Of a DNA stretch of 64,000 nt, positions 7,998 through 16,494 are shown one piece after another; position 1 is the stretch's first letter; each line of letters begins with the position of its first letter. The translations under genes were made by a program, and so were the position numbers. A model generated the notes under the pieces. That model worked only from the letters and a program-made list of their open reading frames with translations, made no database searches and had not been told where the DNA came from. This stretch comes from Microbacterium invictum. GTDB taxonomy: Bacteria; Actinomycetota; Actinomycetes; Actinomycetales; Microbacteriaceae. Location of the stretch: NCBI RefSeq assembly GCF_034421375.1, contig NZ_CP139779.1, positions 310,001-374,000 on the forward strand, written 5' to 3'.

Positions 7998-8876
7998 ATG
8001 ACCCGCAATCTCCGCCGATGGTCGCTGGTGTTCCTTATCCCGGGACTGGCCCTCTACCTGTACGTCGTCATCGTCCCTTCTGCACAGGTCGTCAACTACG
8101 GCTTCTACGAGTGGAGCCCCGGACAGGCCTCGACCTTCGTGGGACTCGGCAACTACGTCGCCATGTTCCAGGACCAGGCGTTTCTGGACGCACTCGGTCA
8201 CACCTTCGTCCTGCTCATCGGCGCGCTGATCATCCAGATCCCCCTCGGGTTCTTCTTCGCCGTGCTGCTGCAGCGAAGCCTGTGGGGGCGCGGGTTCTTC
8301 CAGACCGTCTACTTCATCCCGGTCATTCTCTCCAGCGCCGTCATCGCGGTGCTGTGGCGACAGGTGTACGCGAATGACTTCGGCCTGCTCAACACCATTC
8401 TCCGGGCGGTCGGTCTCGACTCGCTCACGCGTGCCTGGCTCGGAGACACCGAGACGGCGCTCAACGCTGTCGTCGTTGTCGTGGGCTGGCAGTACGTCGG
8501 CCTGTACATGCTGATCTTCCTCTCAGCCATGCAGCGCATTCCGCCCATCATTTATGAGGCCGGCGCCCTGGACGGCGCGACCGGGTGGAAGCAGTTGCGC
8601 CATCTGACGATGCCGATGCTCTTCGACACCTTCAAACTGTCGCTCATTCTGGTCGCCACGGGCGCCGTGCAGTACTTCAACCTCATTCTCGCCATGACCG
8701 CGGGCGGCCCCGCGAACTCGTCCTCGGTGCTGGCGTCCTACATGTTCGAGAAGGCGTTCGATGAGTCGCGCCTCGGATTCGCATCCGCAGTGGCCACCGT
8801 CATGCTCGTCCTCAACCTCATCATCGCCGTCGGCCTCCAGCGAGCGTTCCGGCGTGAACCCTTGGAGCTGGGATGA
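7998..8876 (+). CDS. ABC sugar importer permease, MalF type
   Basis: The product is 292 aa with six predicted membrane helices. It opens with the basic MTRNLRRWSLVFLIPGLALYLY. The ATPase-contact EAA loop is recognisable as YEAGALDGATGWKQLRHLTMPML near residue 190. It lies 74 bp after the binding-protein gene across a hairpin and overlaps the next permease by 4 bp (ATGA). It forms the importer-1 channel with the MalG-type partner. It must borrow an ATPase from elsewhere, as MsiK-type systems do. Confidence 0.92.
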   Translation: MTRNLRRWSLVFLIPGLALYLYVVIVPSAQVVNYGFYEWSPGQASTFVGLGNYVAMFQDQAFLDALGHTFVLLIGALIIQIPLGFFFAVLLQRSLWGRGFFQTVYFIPVILSSAVIAVLWRQVYANDFGLLNTILRAVGLDSLTRAWLGDTETALNAVVVVVGWQYVGLYMLIFLSAMQRIPPIIYEAGALDGATGWKQLRHLTMPMLFDTFKLSLILVATGAVQYFNLILAMTAGGPANSSSVLASYMFEKAFDESRLGFASAVATVMLVLNLIIAVGLQRAFRREPLELG

Positions 8877-9769
8877 CCGACACCCAAGTACGGCTGCCGC
8901 AGGACGTCGACCTCGACAACACGGATCCGACCACCCGCCGCCGAGCCCGGCCGTCGCTGCTGAACATCGTCTTGTTCATCATCATGTGTTTCTGGGGTCT
9001 CCTGACCTTCGGGCCACTGCTGTGGATGCTGGCGAACAGCCTGCGCTCGTCCGAACAGATCGTCACGCAGCCCATCGGGCCGCCAGACCTCTCGAAGATC
9101 ACGAACTACGCGGAGGCGTGGGAACAGGCCGATTTGGGCACCTCGCTGGTGAACTCGCTCATCGTCAGCGTCGGCGCGGTGATCCTCTCCGGGCTGTGCG
9201 CGCTGCTGATCGGGTTCGCCCTCAGCCGCGGTGGGCTCCCCTTCAGCAATGTGCTGCTGACGTTCTTCATGGTCGGACTCCTCATTCCTGCGCTCAGCTC
9301 GCTCCTCCCGCTGCTGCTGCAGCTGCAGGCGTCGGGCCTGACGAGCACGAGAACCGGCCTGATCATCGCGTACGCCGGGGGGCAGCTGTCGCTCGGTGTC
9401 TTCCTCTTCAAGATCGCTTTCGACGCCATCCCGAAGGAGTACATCGAGGCGGCTCTTCTCGATGGCGCCGGAGTTCCTCGCATCCTGTGGTCGATCATGA
9501 TGCCGATGGTTCGCCCGACGATCGCGACCTTCGCGATCCTCGCGTTCATCGCTGTCTACAACGACTTCGTCTTCACCCTCGTGCTCAACAACGATCCGGC
9601 GCTCTACACCCTCCCGGTTTCGCTGCTGCAGTTCAGCTCTGTCTACGGCACGCGATATGACCTGATCTTCGCCTCCGTGGCGATCGCCACCATCCCGCCG
9701 CTCATCGGTTACATCCTGCTGCGCAAGCAGGTGCAGTCCAGCATGGCTGCGGGCGGAAGGACCGGCTGA
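8873..9769 (+). CDS. ABC sugar importer permease, MalG type
   Basis: The product is 298 aa. It has a cytosolic N-terminus, then six helices beginning LLNIVLFIIMCFWGLLTFGPLLWM. The EAA motif is YIEAALLDGAGVPRILWSIMMPM near residue 190. It is translationally coupled to both neighbours: ATGA overlap with the upstream permease, and its stop shares an A with the following ATG at 9769. It is the second channel subunit of importer 1. Confidence 0.92.
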   Translation: MTDTQVRLPQDVDLDNTDPTTRRRARPSLLNIVLFIIMCFWGLLTFGPLLWMLANSLRSSEQIVTQPIGPPDLSKITNYAEAWEQADLGTSLVNSLIVSVGAVILSGLCALLIGFALSRGGLPFSNVLLTFFMVGLLIPALSSLLPLLLQLQASGLTSTRTGLIIAYAGGQLSLGVFLFKIAFDAIPKEYIEAALLDGAGVPRILWSIMMPMVRPTIATFAILAFIAVYNDFVFTLVLNNDPALYTLPVSLLQFSSVYGTRYDLIFASVAIATIPPLIGYILLRKQVQSSMAAGGRTG

Positions 9770-11019
9770 TGACAGCATCCGTTCGCGGCGTCGGCCGCAT
9801 CATCGCTCTTGAGACGTTCCGTCCGGCGTTCCAGCCGAACCTGTGCGTGGTCAAGCTCCGCACGGAGGACGGACTGGAAGGCCTCGGCGAGGCGTTCTTC
9901 CACGCTGCCACCGTGGAGACGTACCTTCACAGCACCGTCGCTCCGCTGGTGCTCGCCCTGGATGATCCCAACCCGGAGAGTGTGGGCCGCGCCCTCACCC
10001 CGTACGTGGGATTCCAGGGCGGCGGGATCGAGAATCGCGCACGGGGCGCGGTCGATATCGCGCTGTGGGACCTGCTGGGCAAACGCACTGGTCAGCCGGT
10101 GGCGGCGCTGCTGGGTGGGCCTGTCCAGGATCGGATCCGGATCTACAACACCTGCGCCGGGAGCGGCTACGTCGGCGACACCTCACAGCAGAACTCCGCC
10201 AACTGGGGCCTCGAGAGATCAGGGAAGTTCGAGGATCTCCAGGCATTCCTGGAGCGCCCCCGCGCCCTGGCGAAGGACCTTCTCGCCGAAGGAATCACGG
10301 CGATGAAGATCTGGCCGTTCGACCGTGGCGCCGAGCGCCACGGCGGGAACGTCATCAGCCCCGAGGACCTCGCGCGCGGAATATGGGTGCTCGACGAGAT
10401 TCGTTCCGAAGTCGGGGACGCGATGGACATCATGGTCGAGCTGCACGGAATGTGGAATGTCGCGTCCGCGGTCAAGATCGTCCAATCGATTGAGAAGTTC
10501 CATCCCTATTGGGTCGAGGACCCCGTACGCGCAGACATGCCGCAAGGCCTCCGTGCCGTGCGAGAGGCCACCTCAATTCCCATCGCCACTGGCGAGACGG
10601 TCGTGGGCGCGCGCGGCTTTCTTCCCCTGCTCCTGGCTGACGGCTTGGATGTCGCAACCGTCGACGTCCAATGGACGGGAGGTCTCACGGAAGCGCGCAA
10701 GGTGGCCACGCTGGCCGACGCCTTCGGCCGCGCATTCGCGCCCCACGACTGCACCGGTCCCATCACCCTGGCGGCGTGCGCGCACCTCGTCATGAGCCAG
10801 CCGAACGGACTCATCCAAGAGACTGTGCGGGCGTTCGTACGCGGATGGTACGCCGAGGTGGTAACACGCGGCCCCGCCATACATGGCGACCTGATGACCT
10901 TGACCGCCGACCCTGGTTTGGGCGTCGAGCTGGCCGAGTCATTCACTCGACGGGCCGACGTCGTCCATCGCTCCACCGAGACCACTTCGAGAGGACATCG
11001 TGCACTTCGTACGGTATGA
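9769..11019 (+). CDS. Enolase-superfamily sugar-acid dehydratase (mandelate racemase subgroup)
   Basis: The product is 416 aa. The N-terminal capping domain is followed by the barrel. Visible elements are the lysine strand end MKIWPFD (about residue 180), metal-ligand regions IMVELHG and YWVEDPV, ATGETVVG, and the strand carrying the catalytic His, FAPHDCTGP (near residue 325). These match galactonate, arabinonate, xylonate and mannonate dehydratase types, which convert aldonate to 2-keto-3-deoxyaldonate. Between importer 1 and the FAH gene it fits the dehydration step of a Weimberg-like pathway. Halophilic and Sulfolobus pathways also use an enolase-family dehydratase here, unlike the IlvD-family XylD of Caulobacter. 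The stereochemistry of the substrate is open. Confidence 0.85.
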   Translation: MTASVRGVGRIIALETFRPAFQPNLCVVKLRTEDGLEGLGEAFFHAATVETYLHSTVAPLVLALDDPNPESVGRALTPYVGFQGGGIENRARGAVDIALWDLLGKRTGQPVAALLGGPVQDRIRIYNTCAGSGYVGDTSQQNSANWGLERSGKFEDLQAFLERPRALAKDLLAEGITAMKIWPFDRGAERHGGNVISPEDLARGIWVLDEIRSEVGDAMDIMVELHGMWNVASAVKIVQSIEKFHPYWVEDPVRADMPQGLRAVREATSIPIATGETVVGARGFLPLLLADGLDVATVDVQWTGGLTEARKVATLADAFGRAFAPHDCTGPITLAACAHLVMSQPNGLIQETVRAFVRGWYAEVVTRGPAIHGDLMTLTADPGLGVELAESFTRRADVVHRSTETTSRGHRALRTV

Positions 11020-11860
11020 AGTTCCCAGCGGCGAGACCTTTGTCGGCTGCCTGTACGACGATCGTCTGACGAGACTGCCGCTGCGATCGGCTGAGGGCCT
11101 GCTCACTGCGACCCTCGACGAGATCCGTCAGATCGTCGACGCCGCTGACGTGGTCGAAGACCGCCCATACTCCTTGCGGTCACCGGTCGACGGCCGGACC
11201 GAGGTTTGGGCGAGCGGCGTCACCTACCGCCGGTCTATGGACGCGCGCGTCGAGGAATCGGACGACCAGGACGTCTACCAGCGCGTCTACGAGGCGGACC
11301 GTCCCGAGCTCTTCTTCAAAGCCAACGCTTGGCGCACCGTCACGGACGGCCAGCTCGCGGGCATCAGAACCGACTCAGACTCCGACGTACCGGAACCGGA
11401 GTTGGCCATCGCGCTGAATCAGCACGGGGAGATCGTCGGCTACCTCGTGTGCAACGACATGACCGCGCGAGCAATCGAGTCGCAGAACCCCATCTACTTG
11501 CCGCAGGCGAAGATGTACGCCGGCTCATGCGTTCTCTCGGCGGGGATCCGTCCGGCCTGGGAAGTCGAGTCGAGCGCCCTGGTCATCGACATGCAGATCG
11601 CACGCGGCGACCAGCACGTGTTTGCCGGCAGCACGTCTACCGCGCAGATGCACCGTCGGTTCGACGACCTCATCCGCTGGCTCTTCGCGGCTGAGCATTT
11701 CCCGTACGGCGTCGTGCTGTCCACCGGCACGGGCATCGTTCCGCCGCTCGACTTCACCCTCCAGGAGGGAGACGTCATCACCATCGACATTCCCGGGGTC
11801 GGATCCTTGCGCAACACCGTCGCACGAGGACCAGCTCCTTTCCTCGCCCGCCAGCGATAG
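11000..11860 (+). CDS. FAH-family 2-keto-3-deoxy-sugar-acid dehydratase or hydrolase
   Basis: The product is 286 aa, with GTG start 11000 after GAGAGGA, overlapping the dehydratase gene by 20 bp. The FAH fold is marked by VWASGVTYRRS, RPELFFKA, the metal motif PEPELAIAL, GYLVCNDMTAR and YLPQAKMYAGSC. These segments resemble the 2-keto-3-deoxy-arabinonate/xylonate dehydratases KdaD and XylX, which make 2-oxoglutarate semialdehyde. Fumarylpyruvate-type C-C hydrolases share the fold. A semialdehyde-dehydrogenase gene follows 17 bp later, which favours the dehydratase role. I infer this from neighbourhood and motif resemblance, without an alignment. Confidence 0.8.
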   Translation: MHFVRYEVPSGETFVGCLYDDRLTRLPLRSAEGLLTATLDEIRQIVDAADVVEDRPYSLRSPVDGRTEVWASGVTYRRSMDARVEESDDQDVYQRVYEADRPELFFKANAWRTVTDGQLAGIRTDSDSDVPEPELAIALNQHGEIVGYLVCNDMTARAIESQNPIYLPQAKMYAGSCVLSAGIRPAWEVESSALVIDMQIARGDQHVFAGSTSTAQMHRRFDDLIRWLFAAEHFPYGVVLSTGTGIVPPLDFTLQEGDVITIDIPGVGSLRNTVARGPAPFLARQR

Positions 11861-11877
11861 GAAAAGAACACTCAGCG

Positions 11878-13407
11878 ATGAATTCTGCAACAGACCTCGT
11901 CCCGTCGATCGATCCGCGTTCCGGCGCGGTGCGCCAGCACTTCCCCGCCACCGATCCGCATGAGATCGCGGAGTATGTGCAGCGTGCTCAAGCGAGCGCG
12001 CGATGGCTCGTTGACCTCGGCCGCGTGGGCAGGGCGGACCTTCTCGACGATTTTGCGGCGGAACTTGAGAGGCGTGAATCCGCCATCCTCGAAATCGGCG
12101 ATGCGGAGACGGCTCTCGGCGTGCCGCGTCTGCGAGGCGAGCTTGCCCGAACCTGCTTTCAGCTGCGCTTCCAAGGCGAAGTGGCGCGAGAAGGCAGCTA
12201 CCTGGGGGCGTCGATCGAGCACGCGGGGGTGACAGCACTTGGACCGCGCCCGGACATCCGGCTCACTCGGGCGCCGGTCGGCCCCGTGGCGGTCTTCTCC
12301 GCAAGCAACTTCCCCCTCGCGTTCAGCGTCGCCGGTGGCGACACGGCCTCCGCGATCGCTGCCGGCTGCCCGGTGATCGTGAAGGGCCATTCCGCGCATC
12401 CGGCACTGTCCGTCGAGGTCGCGTCTGCGATGAAGGCGGTGCTCGATCGCCGGGGCGCCCCCGCCGGTGTGCTCCAGCTCGCCCTGGGACGCAGTGCGGG
12501 CCGAGCCCTGGTGACTGATCCCGGGATCGCGGCCGTAGGATTCACCGGCTCGGTGGAGGGTGGGCGAGCGCTGTTCGACCTGGCGGGCAGCCGAGAGCGG
12601 CCGATCCCGTTCTTCGGCGAGCTGGGCAGCGTCAACCCGTTCGTCGTGACCGCGAGAGCGGCGCAAGAGAAGGCGGATGAGATCGCGACTGGACTCTGCG
12701 CCTCCCTCACGGGATCAGTGGGCCAGCTCTGCACTCGCCCCGGAGTCGTATTCCTGCCCGATGACGACGGCGGCAGGGCCCTCTTCAGTCGACTGGTGCG
12801 ACTTCTCGAGGAGGTGCCGCCCGCGTACATGCTCACCGAAGCGATGGCGTCGAGTTTCCGCACGCGCACCGTCGCGATGGCGGAGCTGGAGCCGCTGACT
12901 ACTCTGCACGGTGAGATCGGGCCGGGGCCGACCGTACGTCCGGCGATCATCGAGACCGCGATCTCTGCATTGATGAGCGAGGACACCGCCCTTCTTCGAG
13001 AAGAGGTGTTCGGGCCATTCGCGCAGGTCTGCTTCTACTCCTCGACGGATGAGGTGCGGAGAGCATTGAGGACGCTCCCAGACGCGCTGACTGGGACCGT
13101 GTTCTCCGGCAGTTCCGACGATGGTCTGAAGCCGATCGTCGAGGCCATGGAGAGCCGCTCGGGCAGGGTCATATTCGACGGGTTCCCGACCGGCGTCGCC
13201 GTCACATGGGGCATGCACCACGGCGGTTCCTACCCCGCCAGCACCAGCGCATTCACTTCTGTCGGCGCGGCTGCCATCCAGCGTTGGCTGCGGCCGATCG
13301 CCTACCAGAACGCCCCGGAAGAGATCCTTCCCGAGGAACTGCGAGATCGCGGCGTCGTCGTCATTCCCACTCGCATCGACGGTGTGCTCGTGACACCCCC
13401 GCGCTGA
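11878..13407 (+). CDS. Aldehyde dehydrogenase, probable 2-oxoglutarate semialdehyde dehydrogenase
   Basis: The product is 509 aa. The characteristic SASNFPLAFSVAGGDTASA and CPVIVKGHSAHP segments place it with the (NADP+) type III ketoglutarate-semialdehyde dehydrogenases. The coenzyme-site loop is GFTGSVEGGRALFDLA, the general-base region ELGSVNPF, and the catalytic Cys lies in GQLCTRPG near residue 284. The reaction would be 2,5-dioxopentanoate to 2-oxoglutarate, delivering the sugar carbon to the TCA cycle. It follows the FAH gene by 17 bp. After it comes a 113-bp gap, the largest in this run. Confidence 0.85.
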   Translation: MNSATDLVPSIDPRSGAVRQHFPATDPHEIAEYVQRAQASARWLVDLGRVGRADLLDDFAAELERRESAILEIGDAETALGVPRLRGELARTCFQLRFQGEVAREGSYLGASIEHAGVTALGPRPDIRLTRAPVGPVAVFSASNFPLAFSVAGGDTASAIAAGCPVIVKGHSAHPALSVEVASAMKAVLDRRGAPAGVLQLALGRSAGRALVTDPGIAAVGFTGSVEGGRALFDLAGSRERPIPFFGELGSVNPFVVTARAAQEKADEIATGLCASLTGSVGQLCTRPGVVFLPDDDGGRALFSRLVRLLEEVPPAYMLTEAMASSFRTRTVAMAELEPLTTLHGEIGPGPTVRPAIIETAISALMSEDTALLREEVFGPFAQVCFYSSTDEVRRALRTLPDALTGTVFSGSSDDGLKPIVEAMESRSGRVIFDGFPTGVAVTWGMHHGGSYPASTSAFTSVGAAAIQRWLRPIAYQNAPEEILPEELRDRGVVVIPTRIDGVLVTPPR

Positions 13408-13520
13408 CGCCATGCCCCCACCTCCCTCCCTCGTCGCCGCGGCCCCGGCATCCCCGGCAACGTGAACGATTCCCCCTCCCACCATCTCAGACCACTTCGC
13501 ACGCCAACAGGAGACTCACG

Positions 13521-15470
13521 ATGAAGCGACAGTCCGCGACGATCACAGCCAACGGAGAGGCGGAGGTCTGGTTCGGGGCCAACTTCTGGTCCCGCGGAGG
13601 CGGACCGCGGATGTGGAGCGAGTACGACGCGGGACTGGTCGAGAGCGAGCTGATTGCGATGCGCGACCTGGGAATGACGATCACGCGCAGCTTCATGTAC
13701 TGGCCGGACTTCATGCCCACCCCGCATTCGCTGGACACTCAGGCGCTGGCGAATTTCCGGCACTTCCTCGACCTTCACGAGAACCTCGGGATGGGAACGA
13801 TTCCGACGTTCCTCGTCGGCCACATGTCGGGTGAGAACTGGGACCCCGAGTGGCGGCAGGGACGCAGTCTCTTCGGCGACGTCTGGTTCGTCGCCCGTCA
13901 AGCGTGGTACGTGCGAGAGGCGACGGCAGCGTTTGCCGACCATCCGGCGGTCAGGGGATGGCTGCTCACGAACGAAGTGCCTATCTATGCGGACTGGAAG
14001 ACGCGCGGCGTCGGCACGGTGAACCACGAAGAGGTCACCAGCTGGGCCCAGATTCTGATCGATGCCATCCGTGCGGGGGGTGGTCGCCAGCCCGTATCCG
14101 TAGGTGACGGTGCGTGGGGGGTGGAGGTGCTCGGGGCCGACAGCGGTTTTCGAGTGCGGGAACTTGCGCCGTTGGTCGACTTCCACGGACCTCACGTCTA
14201 CCGGATGGAGAATGACCCCGTGCGCCAGCACCTGGGGGCAGCGTTCATCTGCGAGCTCCTCGACATCGAGGGCCGCCCGGTGGTCATGGAGGAGTTCGGG
14301 GTCAGCAGCGACTACGTCAGTGGTGACAACGCCGCTCACTACTACCGCCAGGTCCTCCACAACACCTTTCTCGCCGGCGCACGCGGGTGGCTGGCGTGGA
14401 ACAACACTGATTACGACGCGCTCTTCGAGCGAGCGCCGTACTCTCACCACCCATTCGAGATGCACTTCGGACTGACTGACGCGGGTGGCGCCGCCAAGCC
14501 GCAAGCGCTGGAGATGAAGCAGTTCGCCGACCTGATGCACCGGCTCGGTGTGGAGCACCTCACGCGCCCGGACACCGACGTCGCGCTTGTGATCCCCGCC
14601 TACCTGGAGAGCCTCTTCCCTTTCACCCAACCCGAGGACGCCGCTTCGGTCTTCGAAGTCAGCCGTCAGGCGTATGTCGCCTCGCGAGAGGCGGACCTAC
14701 CGATCGGCGTGGCCCGGGAAGCCGACGGGTTACCGGACGACTGCGCGCTCTACCTGCTTCCTTCGGCGAAGCAGCTCACCGCCCCGTCCTGGAAGCGCCT
14801 CCACGAGCGGGTTGCGGACGGCGCGATCGTCTACGCGTCCGTGTTCCACGGGGAGCACGGCGTGCAGCGAGGTCCGTGGTGGCCGAATCTCGACCAGACG
14901 TTCGGTGTCGTCAAGCAGTCACGGTACGGCCTGGTGGAACCGGTCGATGAGAAGACAGTCACCCTCCGATTCGTTCAGGCATTCGGCCAGATCGCCGAGG
15001 GCGAGCAGCTCACCTTTCCGGTCGCCGGCACTCCGAACTCCCGAGCGTTTCTCCCGGTCGTTGCCGCATCTGCGGATGTGGTCGCGGTGGACGGGGCCGG
15101 TCGGCCGGCGTTGCTGCGAAATCGTGTCGGCCGAGGCGAGTTTGTGCTCTGCACCTACCCGCTGGAGCATTTCGCGGCTCGGACACCGGACGTCAATCCG
15201 GAGCCGACGTGGAGGCTGTACGCCGCCCTCGCGACCGAAGCCGGCGTCACCGTCCATGTGAGGAGCGACGACCCGCGCGTGCTCGTGGATCGCGTCGACC
15301 ACGCCGACGGTCGCCACTTTGCATGGTTCGTCAGCCAGGCGTCGCAACCGCTCGTGATCGCTCCGCGCTACGAGGGTGAACTGAGAGACCTCTCCGGCGA
15401 CGTGATCGAAGAGATCGCACTCGACGCCTTCGGCGTGGTGGTTGTCGAGCATGTCCCGGTGGCACGCTGA
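13521..15470 (+). CDS. GH5-like hydrolase with C-terminal GH42-type beta-galactosidase trimerisation-like domain
   Basis: The product is 649 aa. ATG 13521 has AGGAG upstream; in-frame codons further 5' run through the aldehyde-dehydrogenase gene and are not used. Residues 1-370 form a clan GH-A barrel: VWFGANFWSRGGGPRMW, ITRSFMYWPDF, the acid/base-type GWLLTNEVPIY and the nucleophile-type VVMEEFGVSS. Residues about 380-600 (VALVIPAYLES..., LPDDCALYLLPS, GAIVYASVFHG) look like the amidotransferase-like domain of GH42 enzymes, and a small beta domain ends the protein. There is no signal peptide, so action is cytosolic. The substrate is unassigned. It probably releases the sugar that enters the oxidative pathway. 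Confidence 0.75.
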   Translation: MKRQSATITANGEAEVWFGANFWSRGGGPRMWSEYDAGLVESELIAMRDLGMTITRSFMYWPDFMPTPHSLDTQALANFRHFLDLHENLGMGTIPTFLVGHMSGENWDPEWRQGRSLFGDVWFVARQAWYVREATAAFADHPAVRGWLLTNEVPIYADWKTRGVGTVNHEEVTSWAQILIDAIRAGGGRQPVSVGDGAWGVEVLGADSGFRVRELAPLVDFHGPHVYRMENDPVRQHLGAAFICELLDIEGRPVVMEEFGVSSDYVSGDNAAHYYRQVLHNTFLAGARGWLAWNNTDYDALFERAPYSHHPFEMHFGLTDAGGAAKPQALEMKQFADLMHRLGVEHLTRPDTDVALVIPAYLESLFPFTQPEDAASVFEVSRQAYVASREADLPIGVAREADGLPDDCALYLLPSAKQLTAPSWKRLHERVADGAIVYASVFHGEHGVQRGPWWPNLDQTFGVVKQSRYGLVEPVDEKTVTLRFVQAFGQIAEGEQLTFPVAGTPNSRAFLPVVAASADVVAVDGAGRPALLRNRVGRGEFVLCTYPLEHFAARTPDVNPEPTWRLYAALATEAGVTVHVRSDDPRVLVDRVDHADGRHFAWFVSQASQPLVIAPRYEGELRDLSGDVIEEIALDAFGVVVVEHVPVAR

Positions 15471-15471
15471 C

Positions 15472-16494
15472 ATGACAAGTCCAGCCCCCCGCAGAGGTGT
15501 CGACGACGCCGAGGTCGTGCTCGCCATTGACATCGGCGGCACGAAAGTGTCGGCCGCGCTCGTGGCACCTGAGGGTCGCATCATCGAGGGGTCCAAGGCG
15601 CGACGCGCGACGGGCCGCGACCTGAACTGCGAGGGCTTCACGGCAGTCATCGACGATCTCATCCGCGAAGCGCTGCAGTCCCTTCCGGTCGGCCGGTCCA
15701 TACGCGCCGTCGGAATCGGGTCGGCCGGGCCGGTGGAGAGGTCTGCAGGGTGTGTCAGCCCCGTCAACCTGCCGGCGTTGAAGGCGTTCCCGATCCGCGA
15801 CGTCGTGGCCACCCGAGTGCCTGGCGTGCCCGTGCGTCTGGCCCTGGACGGAACCTGCATCGCCTTGGCAGAACACCGCCTCGGGGCGGCGCGGGGAGCT
15901 CGCAACTCGCTATCCATGGTGGTCTCGACCGGCATCGGAGGCGGATTCGTCATCGAGGGCAGGGTGGCCCACGGATCCACCGGCAACGCCGGCCATATCG
16001 GGCAGACGAGAATCGAACCGTGGGAAGGCGGGGACCCGCACCACGGCACCCTCGAGGCGATCGCGTCCGGGCCGAACACGGTCGCCTGGGCACGCGCGCG
16101 CGGATGGCACGGTTCTTCCGGTGAGGATCTCGCCATCGCCTATTCGGCCGGGGATCGAATCGCGCGCGAGGCCGTCACCCGATCGGCCCGCGCAGTGGGC
16201 CAGGCCATCGCGAACGCGTGCACGCTGCTCGACCTCGACGTCGTCGTGCTCGCGGGCGGGTTCGTCGACGTTGCGGAGGATTACACCGCCATCGCACAGG
16301 ACCACGCTCGGGAGGTCGCTCTGCTGCCGTACGCACGCGAGGCGCTGGTCATCGGCACGGGGCTCGACGGGGACGGACCCATCCTGGGGGCCGGATTGGT
16401 TGGCCTTCTCGACGAGGGTCAGTCGCACGACGAGTTCCGGCGACGACGAAGAGATCCGGCGTCCCCAAGCGATAAGGGGCGCGATCTTCCATGA
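15472..16494 (+). CDS. ROK-family sugar kinase or regulator-like protein, zinc-cysteine motif absent
   Basis: The product is 340 aa. ATG 15472 is one base after the preceding stop. The ATP site is AIDIGGTKVSAALV, then GIGSAGPVE, ALDGTCIALAEHRLGAARG and STGIGGGFVIEG. The ROK histidine is present (GNAGHIGQ), but the cysteines that normally follow and bind zinc are missing; that stretch reads TRIEPWEGGDPHHG. There is no helix-turn-helix, so a kinase is more likely than a repressor. It overlaps the isomerase-like gene by 4 bp. The substrate may be an aldose released by the glycosidases. Confidence 0.8.
   Translation: MTSPAPRRGVDDAEVVLAIDIGGTKVSAALVAPEGRIIEGSKARRATGRDLNCEGFTAVIDDLIREALQSLPVGRSIRAVGIGSAGPVERSAGCVSPVNLPALKAFPIRDVVATRVPGVPVRLALDGTCIALAEHRLGAARGARNSLSMVVSTGIGGGFVIEGRVAHGSTGNAGHIGQTRIEPWEGGDPHHGTLEAIASGPNTVAWARARGWHGSSGEDLAIAYSAGDRIAREAVTRSARAVGQAIANACTLLDLDVVVLAGGFVDVAEDYTAIAQDHAREVALLPYAREALVIGTGLDGDGPILGAGLVGLLDEGQSHDEFRRRRRDPASPSDKGRDLP

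Noticed and set aside
13206..13520. A possible N-terminal extension of the GH5/GH42-type protein by 105 residues
   Set aside because: The extension is Arg/His/Pro-rich, runs through the end of the aldehyde-dehydrogenase gene in another frame, and a good AGGAG plus ATG lies at 13521.
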